64,000 nt of DNA from the NCBI GenBank assembly GCA_019022495.1, contig JAFEKR010000009.1:744001-808000 (forward strand). Reading direction: 5' to 3'. Of the stretch, positions 12,400 through 23,370 are shown piece by piece. The position numbers and the translations under genes are program-made. Numbering within the stretch: position 1 is the stretch's first letter; every line of letters starts with the position of its first letter. Under the pieces are notes generated by a model. It ran no database searches. It was not told the origin of the DNA and saw nothing but the letters and a program-made list of their open reading frames with translations. The DNA is from Epichloe hybrida (lineage: Eukaryota; Ascomycota; Sordariomycetes; Hypocreales; Clavicipitaceae).

Positions 12400-15157
12400 A
12401 TATAGTGTTATTATTAGAGAAGGATTAGATTAAGTGGTTTACTTAAGTTAAGAACTATGTAAAATTATATAGTATTTAGGAGTATATTAACCCTAATAAG
12501 GTTAAATTACTTAAAGAACCTATAATACCTATATACCCCTAGAGAGGTCTAAGACTAAAGATTACACTAGATAACCCTAATGCTCTTAAAGATTAGAAGA
12601 TTACTTATAAAGATATAAAGGACTAATTTAACTTTAAATATAAAGAACTTTAATTTAACCTTATAAAGTATATAAACCTATTAAAGTAAATACTACAGAT
12701 TAGGGAATATATTTATAAGACCCTTTTAAAGAATATATAAGACTCTCTTAACTTTAACTCTAAAGTAAAGGAAAAGGAGTTAGTTTAATATTATACCTAT
12801 AGAATACTTAAGCTTCTTTATAATTAATATAAGCTAAACACTAAGAAAATGCTTATCCTTATAGAGAATTACCTTAATAATTACTTATAAGCTAAAGGTA
12901 CTTATAATTAGTATAAGTAAGCTATAATAATAAAGGTACTATAGAGAAATTATCTAGATCTTAAGACTTAATAGACTAAGGAGATAATACTATATAAGTT
13001 TATTATCTCTCTTTAAAGCAAATTTAAGGTATTTTAGAAGAAATAAAATAACTTACTTAATAAAGGAGAGAATAATAGCTTCCTTAAGGTAGTTAGTAAG
13101 TTTAAAAGAGATTATAAAGCTCCTTAGAGCTTAATAATAATAAAATTAGCTAATAACGCTATTATTACTAATAGATTAAATAGTTAGAATAGATTAGAGC
13201 GAAGGAAGTGCCCTAGATACTCTAGTTATAATATTTATAATATATTAAAGTGGTAGGAATCCTATAATTTATTTAAAGCTCTTTATAAGCTAGAGGTTAC
13301 TCCTAAGGATTAGGAAGTTAGAAAGAACTCTAAGGATAATATTAAGAGATATCTAAAGGAGAACTTATAAGAGAGATTAAAAGCTATAAGTTAGAAGCTA
13401 GAGAAAAGGGAGAAAAGCGGCAATATTATTATCCCCTTATAGAACCTAATGAATAACTTACTTATAGTAACTCTAGGAGAGAAGACTGCAAATGTATTAT
13501 TATTTATATACTTATAAAGCTCTTAACCTTTAAGGGAAGTTATGTATTTAACTTTAAACGCTATAGATAGCTCTAAAGGGAATTAGAATATAGTTATCTA
13601 TAATTCTAGAGCTAATGTTTATATTTTTAATAATATTTATTAGTTTAAATAGTCTAAGTTTAATAGAACTATTATAATAGAGGTTAGAGCTAAAGGCATA
13701 ATCTATATATCCTTAGGATAAGGACTAGTCTATATATCTATTATAGATCTAGTATTATAAAGACTAAGAAGGATTATAGTGTAGAGTGCTTTGCTAATTC
13801 TAGAATTCCACGTGAACCTAGTATTAGTGATAATTCTAATAAAGGCAGGGATTTATTAAAACTAGAAGAAAAGCTTCTTATTCTAAGGAAAGTATCCTAT
13901 TACTAAACTTTATAATATTAATAAGCTTTATATATTATCTATACTCTTAGATAACCTAAAAGAGGCTTACGCTATAACTAGTAAAGCACTAAGGCTACCT
14001 ATAAAAGGAGATACGGAGCTTTAGCATTAATAATGTAGTTATCTAGATAAGAAGGTATTTATAAAGATTATAAACGCTACCCTTAGCGTTAAATTAATAG
14101 GACCTAAGCTTATAGAGTGTAAGATCTATGCTATAAGCAAAGCTAAGCGCTAGAGATTATAGGTTACACTAGAAGGGCTTCCTTAGGGACCTAGATATAG
14201 CCTTTTAGTTAATCTAGAGTATTATAACTCTCCTTGCTAGAATAGTAATTAGTATTAGTGTGTTTTTATATGCCTTATAACCTTAATATATTTCTTCTAT
14301 TTATTTAAGACTAAAGATAAAATTTACAATAGCTTCTATATAATAATGGCATTCCTACGCATATAATTTAGGGTTTAACTGCGCTTTTTGCATAGTGATA
14401 TTAAAAAGGCTTTATTTACAAAGAGCATAAGAGATAAGATAGCCTTTACTAGTATTATAGTCTATAATTTAGCTCCCTTAATGCCTAGTTAGAACGGAAA
14501 GGTAGAGAGATCTAGAGGGTAGTAAAGCAAAAGGCTTATATATTAAGCCTTAAAGCTTACCTTCCTTTAGAACTTAATAATAAAGTCTTTAATATAGTAG
14601 TTTATCTGCTAAATAAAACACCCTTTAAATATCATGGGAATTAGGTTATACCCTACGAACTCTAGTAGAATTAGGCATAGAAAACAGTCCTAGCTTATTT
14701 ACAAATATTAGAGGTTTAAAAGCCTTTAATTACATATCTATAAGCTTATAGATATAAGGCTTTTCTAATAATAATAAAGGCTCTTAAACATATTAAATTA
14801 CACTATGTAATACTATAGTTAGAGTAGAAAGCTTATATTAGATACCTTATTAGTTATAGAGGCAAGTCATAATATATTATATAGGTGCCTTTGCTTTATA
14901 ATTACAAGGTTATTATATTAGTATGTGTTTAGTTTAATAAGAACTCCTTCTTTAAGCTAGAAGAAGAGCTAGAATTAGCTTAATAGGAGAAGATATTAAT
15001 GATTAAGTTACTTAAAGAGCTTAAAGCTAAAAACCTTAATAAGGAGATTAGTTAAGATCTTATTAGAATAGAGCTTAAAGAGAATAATCCTACCTCTTTG
15101 CTATTAGCTATAGGCTAGGAAAATAAGCAGTTTAAAGCAGAAATACCTCCTTATATA
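12400..15157 (+). pseudogene. Copia gag-protease-integrase, relic
   Basis: Many TAA/TAG stops occur at former glutamine codons. A CCHC-like KCPRYSSYNIYN segment (near 13208) suggests the gag end. The best landmark is the integrase C-terminal core near 14395-14515: FLHSDIKKAL, then LAPLMPSxNGKVERS. This corresponds to the 'P..NG..ER' signature of retroviral-type integrases. The frame is cut at 15157 by the hAT insertion and continues after 20421. Confidence 0.7.
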
Positions 15158-15165
15158 ATAGGGGA
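15158..15165. repeat. 8-bp target-site duplication of hAT copy B (left)
   Basis: ATAGGGGA lies directly before the terminal CAGAC of the element. An identical octamer lies at 20414-20421, directly after the terminal CTCTG. Confidence 0.88.
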
Positions 15166-16627
15166 CAGACAATTGTATGTAGTGTAATTAATGTAGTTTT
15201 TAGGGGGTACCTTGTAATTGTAGTTGTAATTGTTACTAGGGTGTAATTAATTAATTGTAATTGTTAACTACATGTAATTAATTGTAATTGTAGTTGTAAT
15301 AATTACAATTAATTACAACTACACTACATAATTACATGTAATTGTTACTAAAAATAGAAAACTTATATATAATTAAGATATATTTTTCTTTGGATTTTTC
15401 TTTATAAACTTAATATTACGCTTATTTTCTTTTATAATTTAGTTATTTAGTTATAATATTTTATAGTCTAAGCTAATTTAGACTATTAAGCTAATTATAG
15501 GTATATAGTAGCTAAATATAGTATCTTTTAGTCTTATCTCATAGCCTGTTTTTTTTATATATACTATAGGTTTATTTACTTTAATATCTTTTTTTTTAGA
15601 TTTACTATTCTTTTTAATATACTTTTTTTACTTTTAATATAGTATATACCCTAAAGAAATTATTTTTTATTATATATAAATAAGACTAAAATTCTAATAA
15701 TATTATATAAATATGTATTATTATCTTATTATTAAGAGAATATTTAAATTTATATAAAATAGGAATTCCTAGTTACTTAGCTATTTTATTAAAATTATAA
15801 ACAATTATATTAACTTTTAAGGTTTTTCTAGAAAAAGAATTAGTAAAAATACTTAGAAAAGTTACTTTAAAATAACTTAAATATTTAATAATAAATATAA
15901 TAAATATATTTAATATAATTTCTTTAATCTTAAAGATAATAGAAAATAAGCTTTAAAAGTTAGTCTAATAAATTATATTATATATAGCTTATTTACTTAG
16001 TTATATAGTCTTTTAAAAAGTAAGTCTTATATAGTATATTATTTACTTATTAATAGTACTATTAATTAATATATTAGAATTTTTAAAAATAAAAAAGAGA
16101 AAAGAATTTTATTTTATTAATATTTTAAAAAATCTTAAAATACTAAATAATTAAAAAGTTAAGCTTTTTCTATAGTAATTTACTTATACTTACTAGTTTT
16201 TATATTTAAATTATTTATTAGTTATTTATTTTTAATTAAACTTTAACACTAGTAATATTATAGGTAATATAAGTAATATAAGTAATATTAGTAATATTAG
16301 TAATATTAGTAATATTAGTAATATTAGTAATATTAGTAATATTAGTAATATTAGTAATATTAGTAATATAAATAATATTAGTAATATAAATAATATTAGT
16401 AATATAAATAATATTAGTAATATAAAACTAATATTACTAATATTACTAATATTACTAATATTACTAATATTACTAATATTACTAATATTACTAATATTAG
16501 TAATATAAATAATATTAGTAATATAAATAATATTAGTAATATAAGCTATTATAAGCTATTATAAGCTATTTTAAGCTATTTTAAGCTATTACTATAATAA
16601 GTAATGTAAAATAATATAGTAAATACT

Positions 16628-16830
16628 AGAATTAAAGTGAGGCAGTGGCAAATTAGGCTATTAATACAAGAATTAAAGTGAGGCAGTGGCAAATTAGGCT
16701 ATTAATATAAGAATTAAAGTGGGGCAGTGGCAAATCAGGCTATTAATATGAGAATTAAAGTGGGGCAGTGGCAAATCAGGCTATTAATATAAGAATTAAA
16801 GTGAGGCAGTGGCAAATCAGGCTATAGATA
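16628..16830. repeat. 41-bp tandem repeat, five copies
   Basis: Five head-to-tail copies of a 41-bp unit starting AGAATTAAAGTGAGGCAGTG lie inside hAT copy B, about 180 bp upstream of the transposase start. They keep GGCAGTGGCAAAT cores and are visibly less AT-rich than the rest of the element. Spacing from copy 1 (16628) to copy 2 (16669) is exactly 41. They could be transposase or promoter binding sites. No CRISPR-like spacers exist because the copies abut. Confidence 0.85.
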
Positions 16831-17010
16831 GCAAATTTAGAATATTCTAGCTATAGGTATTTCTTTTAAGATTTGTAATTATTCTAGATTTACTTTTCTA
16901 TATAATATAAGTAAATCCTCTCTTTTTATCTATTTTACCTTTTTCTTAAACTATTAAAGAATAATTCCCTTTTTATCATAAGCTTATAACTACCCTTATT
17001 TATCTTTAAA

Positions 17011-20000
17011 ATGACCTAATTAACCCTAGATTCTTCTTTTGCTCTTTCTAATAATAACTTAGAACCTAGCCACTTAGGCTCTCACGAAAAACTCCCTAAA
17101 AATCAGGATAATTATGTGTTTAGTACAAGAGCTTATATCTATACTTATAACCTATTTAATTTTAAATTATCTAAGATAATTCCTAATAAGGATAGGGTTG
17201 TTATAGGCTATTATACTTAACCTAATTGTTCTTTTAGCTTTAAAACGAAAGTTAATCGTTTTTAAGTATCTAATGGGGTTTAACACTACAAATTTAAGCA
17301 TAAAAATATTGCTACTTCTTTATCTAATGAAAAAGAACCTAATAAGATTATTAGTAAGTTATAAACTCTTTTTCTTATAATAATCCTATTATCTAATATA
17401 TATTTAGTGCCTGAAATTACAGAAATAGTAATAACAGATAATTAATCTTCTATAACGAACTTTATTTTGAAAAAACGACATTAAAATAATACTCTTTCTA
17501 AATAGTTTTTACTAGAAAAAGCTATTACTTTAGTTATTAAGTTTATATTACAAAATAACCTAGCTTTTAACGTAATAGATAGTAGCTCTTTTAAAGAACT
17601 ATTATCTTATTATTCTAGGTAAGTAACTTATTTTCTTTTATTACTATTAACTCTAAGCTAATTAAATCTAAGCAATAAGAATAAGGTTTCTTTACTAAAT
17701 TATAAAAGTATTATACAAAGAGTTTATTCTTTATATAATGCTTCTAAAAAGGAACTTATTTCTTAGCTAAATTACTAAACATTAAACCTAGGGTCTATAT
17801 CTATTTAATTAGATATTTGGACTTTAACTAATTCGAAATCTTATTTAGGAGTTTTAGCTAGTTAGCTTAACCCTAATTTTAAGCTTAAATATAAGCTTTT
17901 AGGTAAGTTTACTTTTTATATTTAAACTTATAAAGTTATTAAGCTAATATAATTAGGCTTTAAATATCTCTCTAGCTCACATAGTGAAGCTTATATTTAA
18001 AAATGCTTTAATAACTTACTTCTTAACTATAATTTAGAAGCTAAGAATATTATAAGGTAAGTTTACTACTTAGTATAATGAATTTTAATATGCTAACATA
18101 TTCTTAAGCTTTACTAGAGATAATGGTTCTAATAATAATATATTTATAACTTCTTATATTAATAAGAATTATAATAATATTATTATTAAACCTCATAATA
18201 TTCGATGTATAGCACATGTCCTTAATATTGTTGCTAAGGATATTATTACAAAATTTATAAATTTAACATCCTTCTCTGAGAATTTAGAGGAATTTAAAAA
18301 TAGCGAATATTTACATTATTCTATTGAAGAATTTTAAGCTATTGAAAATTAACCTAAGGGAAAACTATTTAAATCCTTTATTAAAGGTAAGTTAAACCAA
18401 ATTATAATATTATATTTATTAACTAACTAACCTTTTTATAAGGTTTACTAGGAAAGCTTAAAAGAATTGCTATTATTATTAAAAATAATTAAGTAATTTA
18501 TAAAAAATAGCTTAAAGCTTTAAAAGAAGCTAAAAGACTTGGTCTTATAGCTAAAAATAATAATATTATAAAAATTCCACTTAGTAAGTTAGTTTTCTAT
18601 TTAATTTAATTATAATATTATACTAACTTTTTAACTAGTAAATAAAACAAGATAGAACTCTACTTATTTAATAATTAATACTTCTTTAGAGTTAAAAGGA
18701 GCTATTAATCTATTAAATAAGTATACTAATATTGCTGCTTTAAAAGATGCTATGCCTTTAACCTAAGAATAGGATGATTTAGTAACTTTAAGCAGTATAT
18801 TAGAGGTTTTTTATAAACCTACTATTATATTATAAAGTCAAAAATATAATACATTAGGGTTAGTCCCTATTTTTATTATTAGGATATATAAATATCTTAA
18901 TAATATAAAAGAAGACTAAATTGCTTATAAAAATGATATAAGTTATATCTTTCTATTACTTAATTAGTGTTTATTATTACTAATATACCTTTAGAAACAT
19001 TCATATGCTCTATTTAGCTAGGTCTTTATTGATTGCTTAAATATTAGTTTACAAAAGTTATAGAATTACTTTCCTAAACATATAGAAAGTAACTATAATT
19101 TTTATAAACCTTATTTATTTATAATGTTATTAAACCCTAGGCTAAATCTAGCTATAATTAAAAAGAGATTAATGGTTAAACAACCAAAGATTAAATTACT
19201 TCTTTCAGATTTACAAAAAGAATATAAAGAGTAAGTATTATATTTTACCTTATAAACTTATAATATCTATATTAAGTTACTAATCTTCTTTTAGAACCTA
19301 TATATTATTTAAAGAAAAACAGAATTCTATCTCTAAATTTAATAATTTAGAGATAGATAGTCTTTCTAATTTAGAAGGCCTAGAAGGGCTATAACTAACA
19401 CAGAAAAGCCAATTTTCAGTAGAAATTAGTGGTTCTAATCCTTTACCTAGAACCTTTAATAATCCTAGGCTAAAACCTAGTATAAAGCTTTATAAAGGAT
19501 TATTTATAAATAAAAGGGATAAGGCTATATAAAAGACTAGAAAAAACGAAATTTCTAGCTATTTAGGGCTTAATTTAATGGATAATAAGGTAAGTTTTCT
19601 CTTTTTATATATTATATTATACATTTCACTTACTAACTATTTATAGGAAGATATATTTAAATAGTAGGAAAGAAATATTACATCTTTCCCTATTTTAAGT
19701 ATATTAGCTAGGAAATACCTAGCAATTCCTACTACCTCTAGTGCTATAGAAAGCCAGTTTAACTAGGGAGGAAATATTATTACTAAGCGCCAAACAAAAC
19801 TAAAACATCATATTATTAAGGAATTATTACTATTAAAGAATTAGCTAAAGGAGGATAATATTGCTAATATTAAGCAATATACTAACCTATTTAACTATTA
19901 TAGCTTTGAGTCAAATTTATCTAACTTTAAAGAAGACTTAGATCCTGAAAATCCCCAAGATTTATCAGATCTAGAGTCCTCTAGTCATTCTAATAGTGAT

Positions 20001-20012
20001 TTAGACTTATAA
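17011..20012 (+). pseudogene. hAT transposase relic (copy B)
   Basis: The frame starts with ATG at 17011 and ends with TAA at 20010-20012. It is broken by RIP stops at former glutamines and by intron-like gaps. Landmarks in order: LDIWTLTNSKSYLGVLA (near 17810-17860), the usual hAT 'D.WTS.....Y....H' region; FTRDNGSNNN (near 18110), where hATs have 'TDNA.N'; HNIRCIAHVLNIVAKDII (near 18195-18245); and TSSAIESQF with GNIITKRQTKLKHH (near 19735-19810), the C-terminal dimerisation block. It ends in an acidic serine-rich tail. It matches the minus-strand relic at 2110-5076. It is not functional. Confidence 0.75.
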
Positions 20013-20040
20013 GCTTTTACTTAATTATTTAGATAGAAAT

Positions 20041-20205
20041 TTATTTATTACTATTACTATTACTATTACTATTACTATTACTATTACTATTACTATTACT
20101 ATTACTATTACTATTACTATTACTATTACTATTACTATTACTATTACTATTACTATTACTATTACTATTACTATTACTATTACTATTACTATTACTATTA
20201 CTTAC
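20041..20205. repeat. Microsatellite (ATTACT)n
   Basis: An almost uninterrupted hexamer array lies just downstream of the hAT transposase relic, in the position equivalent to the AGTAATAAT array of copy A. Confidence 0.9.
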
Positions 20206-20413
20206 TTTTTACTATTAACTATTATTACTATAATAATTACATGTAATTATGTAATTATAATTGTAATTGTTATCTTGTAGTTGTAATTAATTTGTAATTG
20301 TAAAGTCTATCTTGTAATTAATTGTAATTGTAGTTGTAGTTGTAATTAATTGTAATTATTACAACTACAACTACACAATTACATTTGTAGTTGTAATTAA
20401 ATACAATCCTCTG

Positions 20414-20421
20414 ATAGGGGA
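20414..20421. repeat. 8-bp target-site duplication of hAT copy B (right)
   Basis: ATAGGGGA directly follows the right terminus and is identical to 15158-15165. The interrupted Copia polyprotein relic resumes after it. Confidence 0.88.
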
Positions 20422-22425
20422 TAAAGAGAACCTTTCTAGTGCACTTTTAACCCTCCTAACTCCTCTTAGAAGGCGCTAGTTACTATAGAGAACTTAGAGC
20501 TTTAGGTATAAGGTAATAATACGCTATTTTATAAGATTAATAAATTTATAAGCGAGGCAATAGCTAATTATATAGTAACTACTATAGAGACTAGTGAATT
20601 TACTATAAAAGGCAGTAAGGCTATAGAGAATTGCGGTCCCTATAATAATAGTATTAATATAAATAATATTATTACTAGGAAATATTAGAGAAAGGAAATA
20701 AGGAAAGCTAAGTAAGTATAGTTTTCTTTTGCTTTCTTAATAGTATTTTAAGGAACTTAATATAGTTTACATATTAAAGATATGCCTCTAGAACCTACGC
20801 ATTATTATTAGGCAATAGCCTTAGCGTAACTGCTAGAAGGAAGTGATTATAAAGGAGCCTTTAAAGCTTTAATCCTTAAACTACTAGGAGAATATACTAG
20901 ATAAATTATTTAATCTTAAGGAAATTATTAACCTTAAATAGGTTTTTAAGTATAAAACTAATAAAAAAGGTATTATTATAGAGTTTAAGGCTTAAATAGT
21001 AGTCTAAGGTAACTAATAACTAAAGGATAACCTTAATAACTACGCTACTACGCTTACTTTACAATCTTTACGTATACTACTTACTATTTACTACGCTAAT
21101 AATCTTAACACGCGTTAATATAACGTTTAGAATGCCTTCCTATATATAGAACTTAAAGAACCTATCTTTTATAAGCTACTAGAGGGTATAAATACATAAG
21201 ATTATCTCTAGAAGATAACTAGAGTATTATATAGGCTACGGGAAGCTCCTTAATAATAGTTCCTATACCTAATATAATTCCTATTAAATCTAGGCTTTAT
21301 CTAAGGAAAGGAAGACTTATATATCTTTATAAAAGGCAGATTTATCTTGTTTTTTTACGTTAATAACATTATAGTGCTATTTCTAAATGGATTTAAAGTA
21401 AAATTTAAAGAGTTATATAAGTAGTTAATAAACAGTCTAGATATTAAAGACTAAGGCAATTTAAAGTAATTCCTAGGTATTAAAATTATTAGGAATTATA
21501 ATACTAAAGAGATATAGTTATTATAGGAATTATATATTTAAAAGATAGCTTAGAAGTTTATCCCTAATATTATTAATAATAATTTAAAGAGCTTAATTAT
21601 AACACCTTTAATAATAGCTATAATTATCCTAAATAACAGTAAGGCCACTAATAAAGAGATTAATTACTATAGAGTAGTTATTAGCTCTTTAGTTTATCTT
21701 TATATTATTAGAAGACCTAATATAGCCTTTATAGCTTTAAAGCTAGCCTTCTTTATAATAAACCCTTTAATAAAGCATATTAAGCTTATAAAGGCTACTT
21801 TAATATACGCTTAGAATATAAGGAAGCTATGTATTTAATACTTAGGAGTAAATAGCTTTAATATGCTTTTCTCTAGCACTAATGCCTCTCTTAGTAATAA
21901 CCCTAATACTTAGAAATTAATATAAGGCTATATCTTTATTATATATAGAGCTATAATTAATTAGAAGTCTAGGAGGTAGTATTATATAATAACCTTAAGT
22001 ATAGAAGCAAAGCTCTTTATATTAAATTATAGAGTAAAAGAGCGTATATCTCTAGGTAAATTACTTTATAATATTAGCGTATAAGTCCTTTCTCTATTAA
22101 TTATCTAGTATAATAATAAGTAAATAATTTATATTATAGAATATAAGAAAGGAAGGCTTTAAACTAGTTTAAAGTATCTTAATATAAATTAAATATAGAT
22201 TTAAGAGTAATATACCTTAGGTAATATTAAGGTAAATTAGTTAAAGACCTCTAAGATACTTACTAATAGCTTTATAAAGCCTCTATTAGGGCAGATATAT
22301 AAGAATTCTATTACTAGATTAGCTTATAGGAAATTCCTGCTTAATTATAACACTAGAAAATTATTATAATCTTTTCCTATGCCTATAATCTTTAGCTTTA
22401 ATAAATATCTTAGCTAAGGGGGGTA
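20422..22425 (+). pseudogene. Copia reverse transcriptase-RNase H, relic
   Basis: This is the continuation of the Copia polyprotein after the hAT insertion. Landmarks: VFKYKTNKKGIII near 20945 (Copia 'W.FK.K.D..G'), NAFLYIELKEP near 21131 (Copia 'DV.NAFL.G.L'), and FFYVNNIIVL near 21352. The last corresponds to the catalytic YVDD box, with both aspartates changed to asparagine. YYRVVISSLVYLYIIRRPNI near 21670 matches the 'Y...VGSL.Y...TRPDI' block. Numerous stops replace glutamines. RIP has destroyed the enzyme. Confidence 0.75.
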
Positions 22426-22656
22426 TATTAAGAAAAGCTCCCTTAAAGCATAGGTTATATAAGGGTAGCGCGTATTAATAGGGATAAAACGCAAGGTTAG
22501 ATATTAGTAAATATAATGTATTAGAAGTACCTCTATAAACTAGTTATTACTATAGCGCACTATGTACCTTTTAGGTATAAAAGTTAGGTGCTGTCTGCAC
22601 CTCTAATTGACTAAATCGAATGCTTTCTATTATCCTTTTTCACCCCTACCTTGACA
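22426..22656 (+). repeat. Copia right LTR
   Basis: It aligns with 11972-12203 over the full 231 bp. It starts TATTAAG, a RIP-altered version of TGTCAGG, and ends CTACCTTGACA with the terminal CA preserved. Bases 22657-22696 that follow are an inverted, unmutated-looking 40-base fragment of the 395-bp repeat (compare the complement of 6743-6783). Confidence 0.8.
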
Positions 22657-22696
22657 CTTAGCTATCACTTCGTTCTTAACCTTTTAGTGCAAGCCA

Positions 22697-23091
22697 TGAC
22701 AATTATCTATAGCTTTATTATTATAAAGTATTAGTATATTTCTTATAAATCTTTAAAGTATTAGCTATATAATAATTTATCTAATACTTTATATTTTAAA
22801 AAGGTTAAGAGAGATTAATTTATTATAGCTTACTTTAAAAGTTTATAAAATAAAGTAATAGCTAAGACTATTATAATTACTATTAGATAAATACTAGCTA
22901 GAGGTAAGTATATAAAGGTTTTAATCTCTAACCTAGTACTAATAATATATATAGTCTTTAATAAATACCTTACTTTATAAGTATATAGCTATCTTATAGC
23001 TAGCTAGCCTCTTTATTATTTACATAGCCTAAAGGTTCACCGAAGACTCGCTTTGATGAATATCCTATTTCTGACCTCTGCGCTCCTGACA
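22697..23091 (+). repeat. 395-bp direct repeat, right copy (probable LTR)
   Basis: It starts TGACAATTATC and ends CTCCTGACA, and matches 6618-7012 base for base apart from RIP-type changes. No Gypsy coding relic follows it. It marks the boundary with the GC-normal gene region, whose first bases (TTTACCCACGCCC) are unmutated. Confidence 0.65.
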
Positions 23092-23370
23092 TTTACCCAC
23101 GCCCTAAATGTGGCCTAGTAAAAGGTTGCGTGGTTGAGTGGGTCTCGTACCCCACCAATTCCGAAGTTCTGCGATAGATGCGTTTTACCTGCACTAAATT
23201 TTCTAGCTCGTAAGGAAGGATTCATTGTCAACACTGGATTTAGCACACGCAAACTTGCCACTGACTGAGACTGGCATCACTCGAACGCGTTGTTTCTTCT
23301 TCGATGGGCAAGGACGATACCTGACGCAAAAATCTGTGGCTTCCACCCTACCGCAAGTGTGGTTGGGATC

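Larger units (their letters stand above)
15166..20413 (+). mobile_element. hAT-family DNA transposon, copy B, nested in Copia
   Basis: The left end is CAGACAATTGTAT and the right end, complemented, is CAGAGGATTGTAT, giving a 13-bp inverted repeat with two mismatches. The 8 bases before it (15158-15165) and after it (20414-20421) are both ATAGGGGA. Eight-base target duplications are the hallmark of hAT insertion. Both ends carry TGTAATTGTAGTTG-type subterminal motif arrays. A full-length but stop-ridden transposase lies inside on the plus strand. Confidence 0.88.
11972..22656 (+). mobile_element. Copia LTR retrotransposon split by a nested hAT element
   Basis: Left and right LTRs of 232 and 231 bp bound gag-integrase remains (before 15158) and reverse transcriptase/RNase H remains (after 20421), all on the plus strand. 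The domain order (integrase before reverse transcriptase) is that of Copia/Ty1. Removing the 5,248-bp hAT insertion and its 8-bp duplication leaves about 5.4 kb, the usual Copia size. A polypurine tract (AAGGGGGG) ends just before the right LTR. The flanking pentamers (ATAAG, CTTAG) do not match, so the original target duplication has decayed or the ends are chimeric. Confidence 0.8.
1..23091. repeat. RIP-degraded AT-rich block of nested mobile elements
   Basis: This block is overwhelmingly A+T with almost no CpG, and it contains no open gene. In the readable frames, glutamine codons (CAA/CAG) have become TAA/TAG and aspartate codons have become asparagine. That is the C-to-T and G-to-A signature of repeat-induced point mutation. 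Recognisable parts are listed separately: two hAT elements, Gypsy integrase, a Copia element, an inverted-arm element and several microsatellites. Composition becomes normal abruptly at 23,092, about 280 bases before the RNA polymerase III gene. Bases 1-258 show no feature beyond AT-rich sequence. Confidence 0.9.

Noticed and set aside
1..23091. Mitochondrial DNA insertion as explanation for the AT-rich block
   Set aside because: Transposase, integrase and reverse-transcriptase relics, inverted ends and target duplications explain it better, and no mitochondrial genes are seen.
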